From NCBI GenBank assembly GCA_040753795.1, contig JBFMDX010000004.1, positions 248,001 to 312,000 on the forward strand: a DNA stretch of 64,000 nucleotides, in the 5' to 3' direction. The notes beneath the pieces were generated by a model, which saw only the letters and a list, made by a program, of their open reading frames with translations, had not been told where the DNA came from and did not search any database. A program made the translations under genes and the position numbers. Of this stretch, positions 24,472 through 34,109 are shown in pieces. This DNA is from Thermodesulfobacteriota bacterium (lineage in GTDB: Bacteria > Desulfobacterota > Desulfobacteria > Desulfobacterales > Desulfosudaceae). The first letter of the stretch is position 1. The number at the start of each line of letters is the position of its first letter.

Positions 24472-24909
24472 ATGCTTGTCAGCCGGTCACCGGTATTCAG
24501 CCTGAAGCAGCCGTTCGACAAAACGCCCGGCGGCGCGCCCCTGGGCGGGGAGTCCGCGGCTGCGGCCGACCGGACGGATTCCGGCGTTTTCCTGCTGTGC
24601 GCCAACTGCCTGCACCTGATTACGTCCCGGCAGGCAGCCATCAGCGTCAACGGCGCGCACCAGCATACCTTCGCCAATCCTCACGGCCTGGTCTTTACCA
24701 TCGGCTGTTTTCAACAGGCGCCGGGATGCGGCCTGGCCGGGGACGCCACCATGGAATTTTCGTGGTTTGCCGGATATTCCTGGCGGGTGGCGGTGTGCGC
24801 GGCCTGCCTGTCCCATCTGGGCTGGCATTTTTCGTCCGATGGCTCCGGTTTCTTTGGTCTGATCATAGACCGGCTGGTGGAATCGGATTCAGCCGCCGGG
24901 AGACCGTAG
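24472..24909 (+). CDS. Stand-alone CULT-domain (cereblon-like) protein
   Basis: 145 residues consisting of one CULT domain with a short disordered start. Zinc ligands are Cys43, Cys46, Cys109 and Cys112. The aromatic cage is Trp98, Trp104, Trp118 and Phe120, within the FSWFAGYSW and SHLGWHF blocks. The spacings 6, 14 and 2 equal those of human cereblon W380/W386/W400/F402, the pocket that binds thalidomide, cyclic imides and uracil-like ligands. The cereblon His two residues before the first Trp is Phe96 here. Bacterial single-domain CULT proteins exist, but their natural role is unsettled. AGGAAGG precedes the ATG, and the gene is 9 bases after the kinase stop, so it is probably co-transcribed with the kinase. 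Confidence 0.85.
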   Translation: MLVSRSPVFSLKQPFDKTPGGAPLGGESAAAADRTDSGVFLLCANCLHLITSRQAAISVNGAHQHTFANPHGLVFTIGCFQQAPGCGLAGDATMEFSWFAGYSWRVAVCAACLSHLGWHFSSDGSGFFGLIIDRLVESDSAAGRP

Positions 24910-24933
24910 GGGCGACCCGCCGGTCGCACCTAC
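24906..24933. terminator. Shared inverted repeat between convergent genes
   Basis: Twelve-base arms (gtaggggcgacc / ggtcgcacctac) with one mismatch and a cgcc loop. The repeat overlaps both the CULT stop codon (24907-24909) and the YcaO stop codon (24930-24932). It probably acts as a bidirectional terminator; GTAGGGGCGACC-type repeats are also common dispersed elements. Confidence 0.55.
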
Positions 24934-26660
24934 CTAGCCAGAATCTCTTCCAGGTGCTGCCGGGCGAACTCGATGGCCGGGTCAAGGGCCAGGGCCTGCT
25001 GATAATAATAGAGGGCCTTGTTGATTTGTCCCAGTGCCCGGTAGTTCACGGCCATGTTGGCGTAATCGATGGCCGATGAAGGGTCCAGGGCCAGAATGGC
25101 GGCAAACCGTTCTACCGCCTTTTCATACTCGCCCAGCTTGAAATGGCAGAAGCCGGCCAGGTTCAGGATATCCGTTCGTTCGTCATCAATCGCCAGTCCG
25201 TCTTCAAACGCTTTCAACGCTTTCCGGTATTGTCCCCGGTCCTTAAAGACCTGGCCAATGGCCGAATAAATGGCGGGACTATCTTCCGGGGACGGGTCCA
25301 GTTCAAGTGCCCGGTAAAAATGCGTCAGGGCAGCTTCCGGATCGCCTGCCTGCAGGTGGCTCTGGCCGAGGTAAAAGCTGATGTAATAGGCTGGGCCGAC
25401 CATGTCGTTCATGGCCGTCAGCCGGGCAACGGCTTCCCGGGGTGGAAATTTTTCAGCCGCCAGCTTGGCCGTGAACATGCCGGCGCTGGCATTTTCCGCC
25501 CGCTGGAGAAAACGGGTGCCGGGGATGATGATGTAAAAGGCCGGCAGCCCCAGCAGAGGGTCGGTGGTCTCGACGATGTAAACCTCCAGGTTATGGTCCG
25601 CCAGGGTCGACAGGCAGCGCTCGACCTCCACCCGGATGTTCTCATGGGACAGGTCGGGCAGATCGGTGATGTCCAGATAAGGCGTTAACCCGGTGATAAA
25701 GGACGCCTCCTCCAGCCGCCGGAACTTGGGCAGCCCGCTGGCCACGTAACAGGCGCCGGTGTCAAAGTCGCCGCCCAGCTGGGCCGCTTCCGTCAGGGCC
25801 CGGCTCATGGCCTTGCGCGGGTCGGGCGCCGTTCCGGCCGTCCAGACCAGTTCGCTGCGGTCCGGGAAAGTGGCCGGATCATGGGCCAGTACGCCCACCG
25901 TGGGCAGGCCGAGCCCCATGGTGAAATCCGAAAGATATATACGGATGCCGGCGGCATGGTACCTGGCGATCATTTCCACTACTGCCGGATGATCGGCCGA
26001 TTCCGGACGGATAGCCGGCGTCAGGAGCCGGTGCCGGGCGATGTCGCAGCAGACATGGCGCTCCACCACCTCGCAGATCCCCTGGCACAGGGCTTCCTCA
26101 TTGCAGTTGCCGGCGCAGGAGCCGTTGAACTGGTTGATGGCAAAAAACCAGTCAAAGGGCAGCAGCACTTTCTCGCCCCGGGTCAGGTTCCAGGCCGTTG
26201 TCCAGCGCAGGGGCAGGTCGGCGAAAAAACGGCCCACGGCGTCGATGTTGCCGGAAATGTCGTCGACCGACCGGGCCAGGACCGCAAAGCTCATGGATTT
26301 GTCTTTCAGATCTGCCTGGCGATCGGTCTGAAAATTGGCCGGGTTGGCGGAAAAACGGTAGAGGCTGAACCGCTCCACCAGCTCCATGATGGCACTGGCT
26401 TCGGCCTGCACGGGCGTGGCGCCCTTGCCCATCTGCTTGGCGGTGCCGGTCATGTTTTTCGCGTCCTGGCCGCAGATGCTGGAATAAACGGGAATACCCA
26501 GGCGGCCCCGGTCCACCCGCCGGGTTTCCTTCAGGATGTCCAGGCCGGCGCCGGCGGCTTTTTGCATGAAGTTGTCAATCGTTTTCCGGGGGGTAAGGAC
26601 TTTGTCCTGATCACCGGTGAAGCGCTTGTAAGCGTCGTTGAGCGTAAATTTGTCTGGCAT
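24930..26660 (-). CDS. YcaO-domain protein with C-terminal TPR repeats
   Basis: 576 residues. The YcaO ATP-dependent cyclodehydratase-type domain spans about 40-400, with the nucleotide-binding block GKGATPVQAEASAIMELVERFS near 78, then NEEALCQGICEVVERHV near 183 and ALTEAAQLG. Four TPR units follow (about 420-576: AYYISFYLGQSHLQAGDPEA, AIYSAIGQVFKDRGQY, ILNLAGFCHFKLGEYEKA, and one starting ANMAVNYRALGQINKA). YcaO enzymes activate amide bonds to make azolines, thioamides or related groups on peptides and proteins. YcaO-TPR fusions are common in deltaproteobacteria, often as solo genes, and their substrate is unknown. It lies convergent to the peptide cassette; a functional link is possible but unproven. 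Confidence 0.88.
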   Translation of the reverse strand: MPDKFTLNDAYKRFTGDQDKVLTPRKTIDNFMQKAAGAGLDILKETRRVDRGRLGIPVYSSICGQDAKNMTGTAKQMGKGATPVQAEASAIMELVERFSLYRFSANPANFQTDRQADLKDKSMSFAVLARSVDDISGNIDAVGRFFADLPLRWTTAWNLTRGEKVLLPFDWFFAINQFNGSCAGNCNEEALCQGICEVVERHVCCDIARHRLLTPAIRPESADHPAVVEMIARYHAAGIRIYLSDFTMGLGLPTVGVLAHDPATFPDRSELVWTAGTAPDPRKAMSRALTEAAQLGGDFDTGACYVASGLPKFRRLEEASFITGLTPYLDITDLPDLSHENIRVEVERCLSTLADHNLEVYIVETTDPLLGLPAFYIIIPGTRFLQRAENASAGMFTAKLAAEKFPPREAVARLTAMNDMVGPAYYISFYLGQSHLQAGDPEAALTHFYRALELDPSPEDSPAIYSAIGQVFKDRGQYRKALKAFEDGLAIDDERTDILNLAGFCHFKLGEYEKAVERFAAILALDPSSAIDYANMAVNYRALGQINKALYYYQQALALDPAIEFARQHLEEILAR

Positions 26661-26681
26661 GGATTTCCTGCTAAAGGGTTC

Positions 26682-26772
26682 ATGGGTTCAAGGATTCGAG
26701 GGTTCAAGGGATTAAAGCAGCAGGGTCCGGGGTGTCCTTGACCCCTCGACCCCCTGGCCCCTTGAATCCTCC
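26682..26772. repeat. Imperfect inverted repeat with GGGTTCAAG units
   Basis: Two direct copies of gggttcaagg (from 26684 and 26700) face cttgacccctcg and ccccttgaatcc further right; ttcaaggg and cccttgaa pair perfectly. It lies in the divergent spacer between the YcaO and hrpA genes. It is a dispersed-repeat-type element with no coding content. Confidence 0.5.
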
Positions 26773-26865
26773 TGCCCGCCATACGGGGAAAATAGTTCAT
26801 CATTGACGGGAAGTCAATCCGTGCTGATCTTGCGGGCTGGAAGGGGGTATGATAAAAAGCCATCC

Positions 26866-29800
26866 ATGACCGCTTCCGAATTTTCAATGGCGCTGAAACA
26901 GGCGCGGGCGCTGCTGCCAAAGGCCCTGCGGGCGGACCGGAGCCAGGCCCGCCGCCGCATCGAGCATCTGCTCAAGCCCGGCGACAAGACGCCCGGGGAG
27001 AGGGATGTCCGCATGCTGGCCGACGTGACGGCACGGCTGGGAAAATCGGCGGCCCTGAAAAATATCCGCTTTGATTCTTTTCCGCCGGTTTCCGTCAATC
27101 CGGCCCTGCCTATCGCGGCCCATCAGGCCGATATTATGGCGGCCCTCAAAACGCACCCGGTAGTCATCGTATCCGGCGCGACCGGCTCCGGAAAAACCAC
27201 CCAGATTCCCAAGATGTGCGTGGCGGCGGGCCTGGGCCGGGACGGTCGCATCGGCTGCACCCAGCCCCGGCGAATCGCGGCCCTGACCATCGCCCGCCGC
27301 ATATCGGACGAGATCGGTGCCACCGTGGGCACGGCCGTGGGATACAAAATCCGTTTTTCGGATCGGACCGCCGACAACACCTTGATCAAGGTCATGACCG
27401 ACGGCATTCTGCTGACCGAGGCCCACCATGACCCGATGCTGAACGAATACGACGTCCTGGTCATTGACGAAGCCCATGAGCGGACCCTCAACATCGATTT
27501 TATCCTGGGCCTGCTCAAAACCATCCTGCGCCGGCGCAAGGACCTGAAGGTGGTCATCACCTCGGCCACCATCGACACCCGCAAGTTTTCCGCCGCCTTT
27601 GACAACGCGCCGGTGATCGAGGTTTCCGGAACGCTCTATCCGGTCATGGTGGAGTACTTCCAGCCGGAAGAGAACAAGCCGTCATCTTCCGGCGACGGCG
27701 CGGGGGAGATGTACGTGGAGCAGGCGATGGCGGCGGTGGACCGCATCCTGGCGCGAGACCCGGCCGGAGATGTCCTGGTGTTCATGCCCACGGCCCAGGA
27801 CATCCGCGAAACCTGCCGCATCATCACCGGCAGACGGTACGCCGGGGTGACGGCGCTGCCGTTGTATGCCCAGCTTCCGGCCGGCCGGCAGGAAAGCGTT
27901 TTTAAAAAACACCGGGGAAGAAAGATTATCGTGGCCACCAACATCGCCGAAACATCCCTGACCGTGCCCAATATCCGCTACGTGGTGGATACGGGGCTGG
28001 CCCGCATTCCCTATTACAACCCCCGCACCCGGGTGACCTCCCTGGCCGTGCGCAAAATTTCCCAGAGCAGCGCCCTGCAGCGCCAGGGCCGGTGCGGGCG
28101 GGTGGCCGAAGGCGTCTGCGTCCGGCTCTATCCGGAAAAGGATTTTTTACGACGGCACTTGTTCACCCCGCCGGAAATTCTGCGGGCCAACCTGGCCGAG
28201 GTTATTCTGCGCATGATGGCGCTGAAGCTGGGCGATGTCCGGCGGTTCCCCTTTGTGGACCCGCCCATGGAAAAGAGCGTCGTCGATGGATATGAGGTGC
28301 TTTTCGAACTGGGCGCCATCTCGATAACGGATGAGCATGGCTATCTCCCCTCCCACCGATACCGGCTGACCGGAACCGGCGGCCTGATGGCCAGAATTCC
28401 GGCCGATCCCCGGCTGGCCCGCATTTTGATCGAAGCCGGGAGATCGGGTTGCCTGGAGGCGGCCCTGGTCATCGCGGCGGCGTTAAGCATTGCCGATCCC
28501 CGGGAGGTGCCGCCGGAAAGCGAAAAGGAAGCCCGGACGTTGCTGGCCGATTTTACCGACCCCTCTTCCGATTTCGTCACCCTGCTCAATCTTTGGGAGG
28601 CGCTGGCGGGAAAGGAATCCGGCGAACTCAAAGCCTTCTGCCGGGACTGCTTTCTTTCCATGAACCGGGTCCGGGAATGGCGTGACATCCACTCCCAGCT
28701 TTCGGAGATCGTCGCCGAGAGCCGTCTGGCCCGGAACCCGGCGACCCGCGCGGTTGACCGGAAAAAGGACCCGGAGCGGTTTTACGAGGTGTTGCACCGG
28801 GCCATTTTAAGCGGGTATCTTTCCAACATCGCCGAAAAGAAGGAAAAAAATTTTTACGCGGCGGGCAAAGGCCGGGAGGTGACCCTGTTTCCCGGTTCGG
28901 CCTTGCATAACGGCGAAGCGGACTGGATCGTGGCCGCGGAAATGGTCGAGACCACCCGGCTGTATGCCCGGACCGCGGCCAGGGTGGAAAAAAAGTGGAT
29001 CCGGGAGGCGGCCGGCGATCTGTGCCGGCCCCTGTATATCAACCCCCGCTGGTCCCGGGAACTGGGCGAGGCGGTGGCGGATTGCCAGTTCCTTCTTTTT
29101 GGTCTTTGCGTGGGCGTTGACAGGGAAGTGCCGTACGGCCCGGTTTATCCGCGGGAAGCTTCCGACTTGTTCATCCGCCACGCCCTGGTTCGGGACGAGG
29201 TGGCGCATCCGCCGGCCTTTATGCGGCACAACCGGAAGGTGATCGAAACGGTCATCGGCATGGAGGACCGCTTGAGAAAAAGGGATTTTCTGATAAGCGA
29301 AGAAGATCTGTTCGCCTTGTTCCGGGAAAAAATCGACGATACCGTGTTTTCCATGGAAGCGTTGAAAAAGCGCATCCGTAAGCGCGGAGACTCGTGGCTG
29401 CGGCTGACGCCGGAGGACGTCATGCGGCGCGAGCCGGACCGGGAAGAAGTCTCGCTGTTTCCGGAAACCATTCATGCCGCCGGCGTCCGGCTTCCGGTCA
29501 CCTATCGCTTTGACCCGGCTGATACCGCCGACGGCGTCACGGTCAATATTCCGGCCCGGGCGGCCTCGGACATCCCGCCGGAGCCCCTGGACTGGCTGGT
29601 GCCCGGCCTGCTGGTGGAAAAAGTCACGGCCCTGCTCAAAAACCTTCCCAAAGAGTATCGCAAGAAGCTGGTGCCGCTGAATCGGACGGTAGCGGTGATT
29701 GTGGAGGAGATGCCCCGGCAGGACCGGCCCCTGATCATGGCCCTGTCCGATTTTATTTTTCAGCGGTTCGGCCTGGAGATTCCGGGCAGCGCCTGGCAGC

Positions 29801-30831
29801 CTCAGCGCCTGCCGGACTATCTGACCATGCGGCTGGCCATTGTCGGTGAGAATGGTCAGCCGCTGTCCGTTTCACGGGACAGCGCTGTTTTGCGGCGCTT
29901 TCATTCTTCAAAGGCCGGGCCGGATGATATCGCCGACATCCGCCGGTTCTGGGAGAAAAACGGAATTGATCATCGGCACTTTCCCGACCTGCCGGCGGAA
30001 ATTCCTCTGCCGGCAGGCGCCGGAGTGGTTTATCCCGGACTGCAGACCGATGGGGGCGACGTCTGCCTGCGGATATTCAGAAACCGGATCAACGCCCTGG
30101 CGGCCCATCGCCGGGGGGTGCGGCGGCTGCTGGAAAAACGGCTGTCCCGGGAAGTGACCTTTCTGAAACAGGACGTGACCCTTTCCCCGGCCATGGCCCG
30201 GCAGGCCCTGTACCTGGGAGGCGCCGACGCGCTTTCCGGCGGCATGGCGGAAAAGATCCTGGGCGAATGCTTCGGCGTGGACATCCGAGACCGGGGGGAG
30301 TTCAACGAGTACGCGGAGAAGATTCCGGCAACGCTCTATCAGCAGGCCCATGAACTCAAACCGATCGTCGCTGAGATCGTCTCGGAATATTATCAGGCCC
30401 GCCAGGAATTGACGTCGCTGACCGCCTCCCTGAATCCCCGGGGAGACCTGGCCCGCGAGCTTTCACAGCTGCTCAAGGAAATGGGCGACCTGGTGCCGGA
30501 TAATTTCATTGCCCTCTATGAACGGGACCGGCTGGCGCATCTGCCCCGGTATGTCCGGTCTTTTCGCCTGCGCGCCCGCCGGGCGGTGGACAACTTTCCG
30601 ACGCACCGGCAGAAGACCGCCCAGGTCGCCTGGGCTGTCGGCGAAATCTCCCGGCTGCTGGCGGACCTGAATCCCAATTCGTCCGCCGACAAGCGCCGGG
30701 CGGTGGAGGACCTGTTCTGGATGGTGGAAGAATACAAGCTGTCGATTTTTACCCAGGAACTGAAGACCGCGTTCCCGGTGTCAAAAAAACGGATTCAGGA
30801 GAGGGTCCGGGAAATCGATCGGATGATCTAA
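26866..30831 (+). CDS. hrpA: ATP-dependent RNA helicase HrpA
   Basis: 1321 residues, the normal length for bacterial HrpA. A DEAH-box core has Walker A GATGSGKTTQIPK near 103, DEAHERTLNIDF near 200, SAT in ITSATIDTRKFS, and the C-terminal helicase motif QRQGRCGRVAEG near 405. HA2/OB-fold regions and the large DUF3418 C-terminal domain follow. HrpA resolves stalled or colliding ribosomes on mRNA. I chose ATG 26866 because the family-like sequence begins MTASEFSMALKQA; an in-frame ATG at 26803 adds 21 unlikely residues. It is divergent from the YcaO gene. The stop codon is the first part of a long inverted repeat. Confidence 0.95.
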   Translation: MTASEFSMALKQARALLPKALRADRSQARRRIEHLLKPGDKTPGERDVRMLADVTARLGKSAALKNIRFDSFPPVSVNPALPIAAHQADIMAALKTHPVVIVSGATGSGKTTQIPKMCVAAGLGRDGRIGCTQPRRIAALTIARRISDEIGATVGTAVGYKIRFSDRTADNTLIKVMTDGILLTEAHHDPMLNEYDVLVIDEAHERTLNIDFILGLLKTILRRRKDLKVVITSATIDTRKFSAAFDNAPVIEVSGTLYPVMVEYFQPEENKPSSSGDGAGEMYVEQAMAAVDRILARDPAGDVLVFMPTAQDIRETCRIITGRRYAGVTALPLYAQLPAGRQESVFKKHRGRKIIVATNIAETSLTVPNIRYVVDTGLARIPYYNPRTRVTSLAVRKISQSSALQRQGRCGRVAEGVCVRLYPEKDFLRRHLFTPPEILRANLAEVILRMMALKLGDVRRFPFVDPPMEKSVVDGYEVLFELGAISITDEHGYLPSHRYRLTGTGGLMARIPADPRLARILIEAGRSGCLEAALVIAAALSIADPREVPPESEKEARTLLADFTDPSSDFVTLLNLWEALAGKESGELKAFCRDCFLSMNRVREWRDIHSQLSEIVAESRLARNPATRAVDRKKDPERFYEVLHRAILSGYLSNIAEKKEKNFYAAGKGREVTLFPGSALHNGEADWIVAAEMVETTRLYARTAARVEKKWIREAAGDLCRPLYINPRWSRELGEAVADCQFLLFGLCVGVDREVPYGPVYPREASDLFIRHALVRDEVAHPPAFMRHNRKVIETVIGMEDRLRKRDFLISEEDLFALFREKIDDTVFSMEALKKRIRKRGDSWLRLTPEDVMRREPDREEVSLFPETIHAAGVRLPVTYRFDPADTADGVTVNIPARAASDIPPEPLDWLVPGLLVEKVTALLKNLPKEYRKKLVPLNRTVAVIVEEMPRQDRPLIMALSDFIFQRFGLEIPGSAWQPQRLPDYLTMRLAIVGENGQPLSVSRDSAVLRRFHSSKAGPDDIADIRRFWEKNGIDHRHFPDLPAEIPLPAGAGVVYPGLQTDGGDVCLRIFRNRINALAAHRRGVRRLLEKRLSREVTFLKQDVTLSPAMARQALYLGGADALSGGMAEKILGECFGVDIRDRGEFNEYAEKIPATLYQQAHELKPIVAEIVSEYYQARQELTSLTASLNPRGDLARELSQLLKEMGDLVPDNFIALYERDRLAHLPRYVRSFRLRARRAVDNFPTHRQKTAQVAWAVGEISRLLADLNPNSSADKRRAVEDLFWMVEEYKLSIFTQELKTAFPVSKKRIQERVREIDRMI

Positions 30832-30955
30832 TACCGATTCCAAATCAAAGCGCTCTCTGCGTTGGCTGCGTCGTCGGCTCCTCGGCGTATTACAATACGC
30901 CTGCGTCGCCTCCTCCTGGCCGCCTTGAGATCATCTTTGATTTGAAATCGGTATC
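30831..30955. repeat. Long palindromic repeat element
   Basis: A 125-base element with ends ataccgattccaaatcaaag and ctttgatttgaaatcggtat that pair with one bulge. A perfect central hairpin ggcgtatt-ac-aatacgcc (30884-30901) and complementary GC-rich middles fill it. It lies between the convergent hrpA and hybrid kinase genes. It looks like a dispersed REP/MITE-type element and could also terminate both transcripts. Confidence 0.65.
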
Positions 30956-30966
30956 GGGATAAGAGT

Positions 30967-33900
30967 TCAAGGGTTATCCTTCGCCAGCGCTTCCCGCATG
31001 GCCTCGGCCAGCATCTGGCCGGTGACAGGCTTTGGGATATAACCGTCCAGACCGCTTTTCAGGAGGTTTTCCCGTTCACCCGCCATGGCATGGGCGGTCA
31101 GGGCGATAACCGGCACTTTTCGGTCGCAACCGCGCTGATCCTGGATCCGGTGAATCTGCTGGGCCGCCAGAACACCGTCCATGACCGGCATCTGGATATC
31201 CATCAGAACCACGTCGAATTCATTTTTTTCAAACGCGTTTACGGCTTCTTCACCGTTGAACACCGAGGTGACCGTATGCCCCATCAGTTCCAGCTGTTTT
31301 TCAATGACTTTCATATTGATGGGGTTGTCCTCGGCCAGAAGAATCCTCAAACCCCGGAGCCCTGTGGCGGATGTGGGGGCCTGCTGCGAAATGAGACGTT
31401 TGGCTTTTTCGGCCGGCATTTTTTTCTTTAAAGGGATCCTGAACCAGAAGGTCGATCCCCGGCCGGCCTGGCTGGAAAAGCCGATGTCACCGTCCATCAT
31501 TTTCACCAGTTGTTTGCTGATGGCCAGCCCCAGTCCGGTTCCCCCGAATTTTCGAGTCATCGAAGCGTCAAGTTGGGTAAACGACTGGAAGAGCTTGCCA
31601 TGGTAATCTTCGGGAATACCGATACCGGTATCGGTGACTTGAAAACGGACGGCAATTTCCAGTTCGGTTTCGGTCTCTAAAGAAACCGTGACCGCTACCG
31701 ATCCCTGCCGGGTGAATTTGACGGCGTTGCTCAACAGATTCATCAGCACCTGTCGCAGCCGTACCGGGTCACCCACCAGGCCGCCGGGAATATCGTTACT
31801 GATATCAGCGGTGCAGGTGATGCCCTTGCCCCTGGCCTGCATGCAGACGATGTCCATAATGTCCGCCAGCAGATCTTTCAGATCAAAGACAATGGACTCC
31901 ACCTCCAGTTTGCCGGCCTCGATTTTTGAAAAGTCCAGAATGTCGTTGATGATGGCCAGCAGGGATTCGGCGCTGGTTTTAACGCTCCGGGCAAAATCCC
32001 GCTGCTGACCGGTCAGATTGGTGTCCAGCAGCATATCGGTCATGCCGAGGACACCGTTCATGGGCGTCCGGATTTCATGGCTCATGTTGGCCAGAAATTC
32101 GCTCTTGGCCCGGTTGGCCGCCTCGGCCGCTTCCCTGGCCTGCCGCATGGACGCTTCCGCCAGGGTGGAAAGAATGATCTGCGAGGCGGTGTTGGCCAGG
32201 TTGCCGTAAAGCTGGTATTCCGCCTCTGAAACAACATGCCGGGAGAAAACGGACAGGACGCCGATGACCTTGCCCTCGTTATCCCGCAACTGCCTGCCCG
32301 AGAAGGCGACAATACCGTTTTTCCCGACCCATTCACGATCCCTTATGATCGGTGTGGTTTCGGCGGTGTTGGTCAAAAACCCCGGCAGGCTGTCCGTACC
32401 TTTCCAGTAAATATCATGATATCCGAAGGGGATGCGGGTGTAAGCGCTGTCCGCGCGTTCGGGATATCCGGAACTGGCGATCAGATGAAGGCACGGGACG
32501 CCGTCCCGGCACAGGCGCTTTTCGGTTGCGACACCGGCATGCGGGCAGGAAGGGCAGCGGTCCCCCGGCCGGGTGACCCAGATACGGCAGAGAAAGACGT
32601 CAAAGGTTTTCCTGATGCCGTCGGTGATGACCTGAAGGCGGTCCTCCAGAACGGTCTTTTCCAGAAGTTCGTTATGGATATTATTGATGCCGACATGCCA
32701 GTCGACCATCTGCTTGAGGGCTTCTTCGGCCTTTTTGCGGGCGGTGATATCGGCCAGGATGCCTTCAATGCCCAGCGGCTGTCCCTGCTCATCATAATAA
32801 TAGGAACTGCTGACCATTACCGGCACGGGGGTGCCGTCTTTTTTCTGAAGCAGTACTTCATAGTCCCTTACCCGGCCCTGCTGTTGCATGGTGGTCAGGA
32901 AGCGCTGACGGTCCGCCGGGTTTTTGTAAAGGACCTTACTGATATTTATCTCCATCATTTCCTCAACGGAAAGGTATCCGAACAGGGGAGCGGCAGAAGG
33001 GCTGGCCAGGATCAACCGCCCGCGGTTATCGGTCCGGTAGTACACATCCTGCATGTTACTGATGATGGACCGGTATTTCTTTTCACTTTCCACCAGGGCC
33101 ATCAGGGCCTGTTTGCGGTCGGTGATGTCCCGGGCGATTCCCTGGATGGCATACGGTTTTCCGTCCCGGTAGAGCAGCGTCCCCTTGGTCTGGACCCAGA
33201 TATACCCTCCTTGGCGAATTCGCAGCTTGAGTTCCATGATGTCGGGCTGAGTTCCGGTATCAATTATCTGCTGCAGATTTGCAATCGCATCCGCCAGTTG
33301 ATCGTCGGAAAGCAGGTCGGCGTAATTAAGATGGTGGATTTCCTCCCGGGAATACCCCAGGGCTTTCAAGGCGGCGTCGTTGGCATCCAGAAAATTCCCG
33401 GAAAGATCACTGATGTAAATGAATTCCAGCGACCGCTCAAACAGGGCATGGTATCGTTCCTGGATATCCCGGAATTTTGCTTCGGCTTCCTTGCGTTCAT
33501 TGATGCAGCGGCTGATACCGATGACGCCGGCCGGCTGCCCGGTCTCATCCAGCAGAAAATCCACGTTCAGTTCCAGCCAGACGGTGCCGCCGGATTTGTG
33601 GTACATTTCCACTTCGATAATCTGGGACGCTTCCGGCGGTTTGCCATTTTGCACGTTTTCCAGCTTCTCGGAAAACATCGTCACGGCTTTTGTCAGGGAG
33701 TCCGGCGTCATCTGGCGATCCAGCGGAAGTCGCATCACTTCCTCCGGAGTAAAGCCCCTGATTTTTTCAACCGACGGGCTGACATAGGTGTAACGCAGGT
33801 TCATATCAAGCGTAAAAATGATGTCATTGATGTTTTCGGAAAGCAGGCGATAGCGGAAAGCGTCTTCCAGAAGCTGGCTGATCTGCTTCCGGTCCCGTTC

Positions 33901-33993
33901 GGATTGCTGCTTGAACTCCCGCAGCCGGTTCCACAGAAAAGCCAGCAGCACCAGGGCCGTCAGGCAGCCGAACAGAGGGATAGTCGAAAACAT
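30967..33993 (-). CDS. PAS-rich hybrid sensor histidine kinase with C-terminal receiver
   Basis: 1008 residues from ATG 33993 ([17 protein letters not shown]), preceded by a GGGCGGGA ribosome site; an upstream open frame exists but looks non-coding. One N-terminal TM helix is at about 5-25. Three PAS units follow ([60 protein letters not shown]), then a GAF-like region with a Cys-rich stretch ([10 protein letters not shown]). HisKA has His near 638 ([12 protein letters not shown]). The ATPase has DTGIGIPED and [13 protein letters not shown]. The receiver has Asp near 931 ([13 protein letters not shown]). No dedicated response regulator or output gene is adjacent, so the target is unknown. Confidence 0.93.
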   Translation of the reverse strand: MFSTIPLFGCLTALVLLAFLWNRLREFKQQSERDRKQISQLLEDAFRYRLLSENINDIIFTLDMNLRYTYVSPSVEKIRGFTPEEVMRLPLDRQMTPDSLTKAVTMFSEKLENVQNGKPPEASQIIEVEMYHKSGGTVWLELNVDFLLDETGQPAGVIGISRCINERKEAEAKFRDIQERYHALFERSLEFIYISDLSGNFLDANDAALKALGYSREEIHHLNYADLLSDDQLADAIANLQQIIDTGTQPDIMELKLRIRQGGYIWVQTKGTLLYRDGKPYAIQGIARDITDRKQALMALVESEKKYRSIISNMQDVYYRTDNRGRLILASPSAAPLFGYLSVEEMMEINISKVLYKNPADRQRFLTTMQQQGRVRDYEVLLQKKDGTPVPVMVSSSYYYDEQGQPLGIEGILADITARKKAEEALKQMVDWHVGINNIHNELLEKTVLEDRLQVITDGIRKTFDVFLCRIWVTRPGDRCPSCPHAGVATEKRLCRDGVPCLHLIASSGYPERADSAYTRIPFGYHDIYWKGTDSLPGFLTNTAETTPIIRDREWVGKNGIVAFSGRQLRDNEGKVIGVLSVFSRHVVSEAEYQLYGNLANTASQIILSTLAEASMRQAREAAEAANRAKSEFLANMSHEIRTPMNGVLGMTDMLLDTNLTGQQRDFARSVKTSAESLLAIINDILDFSKIEAGKLEVESIVFDLKDLLADIMDIVCMQARGKGITCTADISNDIPGGLVGDPVRLRQVLMNLLSNAVKFTRQGSVAVTVSLETETELEIAVRFQVTDTGIGIPEDYHGKLFQSFTQLDASMTRKFGGTGLGLAISKQLVKMMDGDIGFSSQAGRGSTFWFRIPLKKKMPAEKAKRLISQQAPTSATGLRGLRILLAEDNPINMKVIEKQLELMGHTVTSVFNGEEAVNAFEKNEFDVVLMDIQMPVMDGVLAAQQIHRIQDQRGCDRKVPVIALTAHAMAGERENLLKSGLDGYIPKPVTGQMLAEAMREALAKDNP

Positions 33994-34109
33994 GGTCCCG
34001 CCCTTTTCTGTTGCCGTAGTGATTGAGAATTTAAAATATAACAATATATTGATAATATTTAAAGAAAAAACGGTTTTCCGGGCGGGTTGGTGGTGGCAGC
34101 GGCCGGCCG

